Source: Chloroflexota bacterium
GTDB taxonomy: Bacteria; Chloroflexota; Dehalococcoidia; UBA1151; UBA1328
Length of the DNA: 8,230 bases
Direction: 5' to 3'
Assembly (NCBI GenBank): GCA_002687335.1
Contig: NYZY01000094.1
Coordinates: forward strand, 1 to 8,230
Translations under genes and position numbers: made by a program
Notes under the pieces: generated by a model
What the model saw: only the letters and a program-made list of their open reading frames with translations
Told to the model about the DNA's origin: nothing
Database searches by the model: none
Shown here: in pieces, positions 5,347-8,230 of the stretch
Layout: each line of letters begins with the position of its first letter
Numbering within the stretch: position 1 is the stretch's first letter

Positions 5347-6447
5347 ATGCTTGATCATTTCCATGTGCCGATAGAAGACCAAGTGCGAGTCAACCGAGAG
5401 GATTTACATCGCACAACCGCCGACATATTCAGCGTAATGGGGCTTTCTGAAGAAGATGCAAATCTTGCAGCTGACGGGCTAGTCACAGCAGACATCAGAG
5501 GATGTGAGACCCATGGAGTCTCCAATATGCTGCGTGTTTATAAAAAACTATACGAAGATGGAAATATCAATCCACAGCCAAGATGGAAAATCACAAGAGA
5601 ATCTTCAGCAGTAGCAACTATTGATGCAGATGGTTCACACGGATTAGTCATATGCCCGCAGGCCATGGATATTGCCGTGGAAAAAGCCAGTAAAGTAGGC
5701 ATTGGAGCCGTCACAATCCATAACAGTGGTCATGCAGGTATGATGGCCTACCATGCTATGCGAGCAATGCCCCATGACATGATCGGCTACTCCATAACCG
5801 GCGGAGGGGCCATAATGGTGCCGACATTTGGTGCAGTTCCGAGAGTCGGAGCTGTTCCACACGCTTGGGCAATCCCTGCGGACAAGATGCCACCATTCGT
5901 TTTGGACATTTCGTCATCATCTGTAGCGGCCAATAAGATACAACTTCTCAGGCGAACGGGCGCGCGCTTACTTCCCGGTTTGCTTGCGGAGGAAGACGGG
6001 ACGCCGATAATGGAAACTCGAGATGTGCCTGAACAAACTCGACTATTACCTTGGGGCTCAACACGAGAGCTTGGATCACACAAGGGCTACGGAATGGCAG
6101 TGATCGGACAGGTGTTCTCAGGAATCTTGTCGGCCGGCATTTTCGGAGCCATTAACCCTACGGAAACAGGACCACAGCGTAACGGATCACAATTCGTCGC
6201 AGCGTTCAGTATCGATGCATTTCGTGATGTTGCTGAATTTAAGGCCTCTATGGACCAGTTTCTAACCTACCTCGTAGAAACGCCTCCATCTCCTGGGAAT
6301 GATCGGGTTTACTACGCAGGACTTCCAGAACACGAAGAAACACAAATAAGAGAGCGTCACGGCATACCGCTTCACCGCGAAGTAATCGAATGGTTCGACT
6401 CGACAGCACGCGAACTTAAAATAGAACCGCTAGCACAGATAAACTAA
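5347..6447 (+). CDS. Ldh-family dehydrogenase, copy 2 (tandem paralog)
   Basis: A 366-residue paralog of the preceding gene, probably also a 2-hydroxyacid dehydrogenase. The two proteins align without gaps over at least the first 240 residues, with about 142 identities by hand count, and share the opening ML(E/D)HFHVP. Conserved His56 and His129 sit at identical positions (DIRGCETHG and SGHAG), as do PHAWAIPADK and GSHKGYGM. It differs in the loop around 155-170 (AIMVPTFGAVPRVGAV against QSMPPTFGSEPRLAPN) and has about six extra residues after GILSAGIFG, with a Pro/Thr/Gly-rich insert before SQFVAAFSID. The tail is also different. This pattern suggests duplication followed by substrate divergence, or two subunits of a mixed dimer. 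It shares the transcript of copy 1 and converges on the zinc-ribbon gene 42 bp downstream. Confidence 0.9.
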   Translation: MLDHFHVPIEDQVRVNREDLHRTTADIFSVMGLSEEDANLAADGLVTADIRGCETHGVSNMLRVYKKLYEDGNINPQPRWKITRESSAVATIDADGSHGLVICPQAMDIAVEKASKVGIGAVTIHNSGHAGMMAYHAMRAMPHDMIGYSITGGGAIMVPTFGAVPRVGAVPHAWAIPADKMPPFVLDISSSSVAANKIQLLRRTGARLLPGLLAEEDGTPIMETRDVPEQTRLLPWGSTRELGSHKGYGMAVIGQVFSGILSAGIFGAINPTETGPQRNGSQFVAAFSIDAFRDVAEFKASMDQFLTYLVETPPSPGNDRVYYAGLPEHEETQIRERHGIPLHREVIEWFDSTARELKIEPLAQIN

Positions 6448-6451
6448 ATCT

Positions 6452-6500
6452 CCGCTATCGTCAATAAACGGACTCAGCGTACGCCTGCCCTAAATAGCGG
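6452..6500. terminator. Inverted repeat CCGCTAT / ATAGCGG between convergent genes
   Basis: A perfect 7-bp inverted repeat with arms at 6452-6458 and 6494-6500 and a 35-base loop spans the gap after the second Ldh gene and the last codons of the zinc-ribbon gene. The long loop and lack of a T-run make it a poor intrinsic terminator. I list it only as the best structure in this convergent gap. Confidence 0.18.
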
Positions 6501-6792
6501 TCACTTCTTCTAAATCGAAAGCCTCAAGGTTTTCCCCAATCAGATCAATATCAGGTTCTGATTCGGCCTCCAGGTCAACCACGTCCTCTGCGACCAAGAC
6601 CGGCTCGAGCATAGGTGCTATTACAACATCTTCATCAACAGTGGCTGGTTCCGCAATTGAACCGTTGGAACGAATAGAACGGGAATTAATTGTGTAGCCA
6701 CAAGTGATACAACTCAGAAAAGAGCCGAAGTTATCAGAGCCTAGTTCGACGGTACCTTCCTTACATCGCATACAAGATCGGAAATACAGCAT
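6490..6792 (-). CDS. Small zinc-ribbon protein with long acidic tail
   Basis: A 100-residue protein of unknown function. Two CxxC pairs (Cys7/Cys10 and Cys28/Cys31, as SCMRC and SCITCGY) with an 17-residue gap form a zinc-ribbon-like knuckle. From residue 48 to the end there are 18 Asp/Glu and no Lys or Arg among 53 residues, mixed with Val, Leu and Ile, so the tail is strongly acidic and probably disordered or partner-binding. Such ribbons often bind nucleic acid or join transcription complexes, but the acidic tail argues against simple DNA binding by that half. A TTG at 6834 and an ATG at 6816 give longer versions; I chose ATG 6792 because GGAG sits 8 bases upstream and the protein then begins directly at the ribbon. 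It is divergent from the MBL gene and transcribed alone. Confidence 0.7.
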   Translation of the reverse strand: MLYFRSCMRCKEGTVELGSDNFGSFLSCITCGYTINSRSIRSNGSIAEPATVDEDVVIAPMLEPVLVAEDVVDLEAESEPDIDLIGENLEAFDLEEVTAI

Positions 6793-6800
6793 CGATCTGT

Positions 6801-6804
6801 CTCC
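6801..6804 (-). promoter_or_regulatory. Shine-Dalgarno GGAG deciding the zinc-ribbon start
   Basis: On the minus strand GGAG is followed by an 8-base spacer and the ATG at 6792. The alternative ATG at 6816 and TTG at 6834 lack a comparable site, so the shorter 100-residue protein is preferred. Confidence 0.6.
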
Positions 6805-6961
6805 AGTTTTGATCATGAATACTTTGGTTTTCAAGAAATTGATTAAACGAATGCCGGCAGCCTATCCGGTAACAGCTAAGTGTTTCCTAGTAGTGGTTTA
6901 TACGGGTTTCGATGAATCTTCACGATTATGAGATTTCAGAGAATCCTAAAGTTCGGGGGCA

Positions 6962-6992
6962 TGGTTATGCTTCCAATAGATAGACATAACCA
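6962..6992. promoter_or_regulatory. 8-bp inverted repeat in the leader of the MBL gene
   Basis: TGGTTATG (6962-6969) and CATAACCA (6985-6992) are exact reverse complements around a 15-base spacer, 56 bases before the MBL start codon, in the 256-bp divergent region 6793-7048. The arms could be half-sites of a dimeric regulator (centre spacing 23 bp, about two helical turns) or form a leader hairpin in mRNA. The rest of 6793-7048 shows no gene and no promoter that I would defend. Confidence 0.35.
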
Positions 6993-7031
6993 AAATCACT
7001 CGCGACACACGACAAGAGAGTAATCAGATCT

Positions 7032-7040
7032 GGAGGAGGT
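7032..7040 (+). promoter_or_regulatory. Strong extended Shine-Dalgarno GGAGGAGGT of the MBL gene
   Basis: GGAGGAGGT ends 8 bases before the ATG at 7049, the strongest ribosome binding site in the window. It fixes the start and suggests high translation relative to the neighbouring genes. Confidence 0.75.
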
Positions 7041-7048
7041 GTCACTTA

Positions 7049-7912
7049 ATGCCAAAGCTATACATTTTAGGAGCAGGGACCCCCACTCCAACTCCCACTC
7101 GATTCGGATCGGCCTACGTACTGGAGATCGAGGGTGAAAAAATAATGTTTGATTGCGGACCGGCCACTACCCACAAACTAGTGAAAGCCGGCCTCTGGCC
7201 TACGGATATTGACTATATATTTTTCACTCACCACCATTTCGACCACGACATCGATTACCCATGTTTTCTGCTCACGAGATTCGACCAGTCAATTGGCAAG
7301 GAAAATAAGCTCCAAGTATTCGGCCCCACACTAACTGAAATGATCACGGAAGGTGTAATTGGAGAGAACGGAATCTTCTCGCACGACTGGAAAGCACGTA
7401 TCTACCATCCACTATCGCAAAAAGTCTATGTGAATCGTGGAGGTGTCCTGCCTAGAAAAGCACCGCAAGTACAAGCCACTGATGTCGGTGTCGGAACAGT
7501 ACATACCGCAAACAACTGGGAAGTGACCTCCGCTAACGCCGAACATGTACAGCCATATCTAGACTCACTGGCTTACAGGATAGAAACCAAGTCAGGTAAA
7601 TCAGTGGTATTCACAGGTGATACTCAACCTTGCCAATCGGTCATTGACCTGGCAAGAAATGCCGATGTGATGTTGTGCATGTGTTGGGATGACCAAGAAC
7701 ACATGGATGCCGATGGTGAAGCCCCAGGACAATGCGGCACAACTGGAGCCGCCCGCATGGCAGAAGAGGCCGGGGTCAAGAAACTAATATTGGTACACAT
7801 GGGTGCGCATATAGCTTCACACGGTCCACTTGAAAAAGGACTTGGTGACATCAGGGAAATCTATAACGGACAGGTTATTTACGCAGAGGAATTAATGGCT
7901 ATAGACGTCTAG
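7049..7912 (+). CDS. MBL-fold metallo-hydrolase (RNase Z / AtsA-like superfamily)
   Basis: A 287-residue metallo-beta-lactamase-fold hydrolase, expected to bind two metal ions (usually zinc) and cleave an ester-type bond (phosphoester, sulfoester or lactone). Metal ligands are visible in order: THHHFDHD with His61, His63, Asp65 and His66; AEHV with His166, followed by SLAYRIE; FTGDT with Asp191; and LVHMG with His250. The N-terminus LGAGTPTPTPTRFGSA and FDCGP are typical of the arylsulfatase-like/RNase Z branch, but I see no exosite arm for tRNA binding, so a small-molecule substrate is more likely. A cysteine-containing LCMCWDDQEHM follows the GDT region and may line the active site. There is no signal peptide. 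The gene stands alone with a strong Shine-Dalgarno site and its own leader. Confidence 0.9.
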   Translation: MPKLYILGAGTPTPTPTRFGSAYVLEIEGEKIMFDCGPATTHKLVKAGLWPTDIDYIFFTHHHFDHDIDYPCFLLTRFDQSIGKENKLQVFGPTLTEMITEGVIGENGIFSHDWKARIYHPLSQKVYVNRGGVLPRKAPQVQATDVGVGTVHTANNWEVTSANAEHVQPYLDSLAYRIETKSGKSVVFTGDTQPCQSVIDLARNADVMLCMCWDDQEHMDADGEAPGQCGTTGAARMAEEAGVKKLILVHMGAHIASHGPLEKGLGDIREIYNGQVIYAEELMAIDV

Positions 7913-8011
7913 GTCCGTCTTGCTTGACCGTAATAACATTTAGGGCAACCCCACACGGATTCGACTCTAGCGTTCGGTATCAAATTCCTTCTTCAATATT
8001 TGCATTTTAGG

Positions 8012-8036
8012 TCGTAATCGATCTTTTTGATTACGA
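8012..8036. terminator. Hairpin TCGTAATC / GATTACGA downstream of the MBL gene
   Basis: Arms 8012-8019 and 8029-8036 form a perfect 8-bp stem; adding a G-T and an A-T pair inside extends it to 10 bp with a 5-base loop (8022-8026). It lies 100 bases after the MBL stop and about 70 bases past the end of the possible minus-strand gene at the right edge. No T-run follows on either strand, so as an intrinsic terminator it is unproven; it may serve the convergent gap or be a regulatory element. Nothing else gene-like is visible in 7913-8105. Confidence 0.35.
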
Positions 8037-8105
8037 AAGTGTCGATGAGTCGCAAATAACTGAACCATAATTAAATACTTAAATACCAATACGCTGGTTT
8101 CTGAG

Positions 8106-8228
8106 TTACTCGTAGTCGGCATCCAATGAATAAGACCATCCGGAATCTTGGTATGCTTGTGACTGCCAGATTATTTCTGCAACAGCTCCAGCCTGCCAGC
8201 ACCAGCTATCTCCCCACCATCGCCCTTC
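8106..8228 (-). CDS. Possible C-terminal end of a gene cut by the window edge
   Basis: On the minus strand one frame is open from the window edge to a TAA at 8106-8108, giving 40 residues ending in SLDADYE. The piece is rich in Trp (six) and contains GRWWGDSW and IIWQSQAYQD. First codon positions favour G, as in real genes. It shows no family I recognise. The opposite strand is also open here (an ATG at 8126 with 35 codons to the edge, without a Shine-Dalgarno site), so the coding strand is uncertain. If real, the gene converges on the MBL gene. Confidence 0.35.
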   Translation of the reverse strand, partial: EGRWWGDSWCWQAGAVAEIIWQSQAYQDSGWSYSLDADYE

Positions 8229-8230
8229 CC

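Noticed and set aside
5347..6447. The tandem dehydrogenases as an assembly duplication artefact
   Set aside because: The copies differ at about 40% of residues and by an insertion, so they are true diverged paralogs.
6490..6834. Longer zinc-ribbon protein starting at the TTG at 6834
   Set aside because: The ATG at 6792 has a well-spaced GGAG and starts right at the ribbon; the extra 14 residues carry no recognisable feature.
7049..7912. tRNA-processing RNase Z
   Set aside because: The metal ligands fit the superfamily, but I see no flexible arm for tRNA, and the sequence style is closer to the AtsA-like branch.
7957..7965. GGATTCGAC, which resembles the conserved 5' segment of tmRNA, with GCAAATAAC (Ala-Asn-Asn-like) some 90 bases later
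   Set aside because: The Ala-Asn-Asn reading hits TGA at once, no ALAA-type tag follows, and no matching T-arm or acceptor 3' strand is visible in the remaining sequence. The match is too short to count.
7950..7975. Possible tRNA T-arm around ATTCGACTC
   Set aside because: The flanking stems do not pair, and no acceptor, D-arm or anticodon arm can be drawn.
1..8230. Defence system, CRISPR array, integron, insertion sequence or phage segment
   Set aside because: I found no spaced direct repeats, transposase or integrase motifs, attachment sites or defence-type domains on either strand.

Overview
The window reads as an ordinary bacterial chromosome segment. It has moderate GC (somewhat under 50% by eye), ATG/GTG/TTG starts, clear Shine-Dalgarno sites before several genes, short intergenic gaps, and no sign of a mobile element, CRISPR array, phage gene or defence cassette. 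The gene set is catabolic or housekeeping-like: an SDR, a nitroreductase, two Ldh-family dehydrogenases, an MBL hydrolase and an APH-like kinase. There is also a small zinc-ribbon protein with a long acidic tail. This mix reminds me of uncultured marine lineages such as SAR202-type Chloroflexota, but that is an impression from protein style, not a demonstrated placement.

Layout from left to right. Positions 76-1197 (minus) encode an APH/ecdysteroid-kinase-like small-molecule phosphotransferase. It is divergent from an SDR oxidoreductase at 1290-2132 (plus) across a 92-bp gap. The SDR converges on a nitroreductase at 2140-2730 (minus) with only 7 bp between the stop codons. Upstream of the nitroreductase on the minus strand lies a translationally coupled pair: a CinA C-terminal-like protein (3455-3991) and a NadD-like nucleotidyltransferase (2857-3468), overlapping by 14 bp. 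A 266-bp divergent control region (3992-4257) separates this pair from two tandem Ldh-family dehydrogenases on the plus strand (4258-5334 and 5347-6447). These are clear paralogs, about 59% identical over their first 240 residues by hand alignment. The second gene's Shine-Dalgarno site overlaps the first gene's stop codon.

A 100-residue zinc-ribbon protein (6490-6792, minus) faces the second dehydrogenase and is divergent from an MBL-fold hydrolase (7049-7912, plus). The MBL gene has a very strong ribosome binding site and a leader carrying an 8-bp inverted repeat. The last 320 bases hold a hairpin and, possibly, the C-terminal end of another minus-strand gene cut by the window edge.

How they may work together. 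CinA C-terminal proteins (NMN deamidases) and NadD enzymes (NaMN adenylyltransferases) catalyse successive steps of NAD salvage, so the coupled pair looks like a two-gene module around NAD or a related nucleotide. However, the CinA-like member lacks the canonical catalytic motif, so the chemistry is open. Most other genes encode oxidoreductases of nicotinamide- or flavin-dependent families. I see no single pathway linking the whole window. The most unusual items are the divergent CinA-like/NadD-like pair, the twin dehydrogenases with altered active-site surroundings, an SDR lacking the usual catalytic Asn, and the acidic-tailed zinc ribbon.
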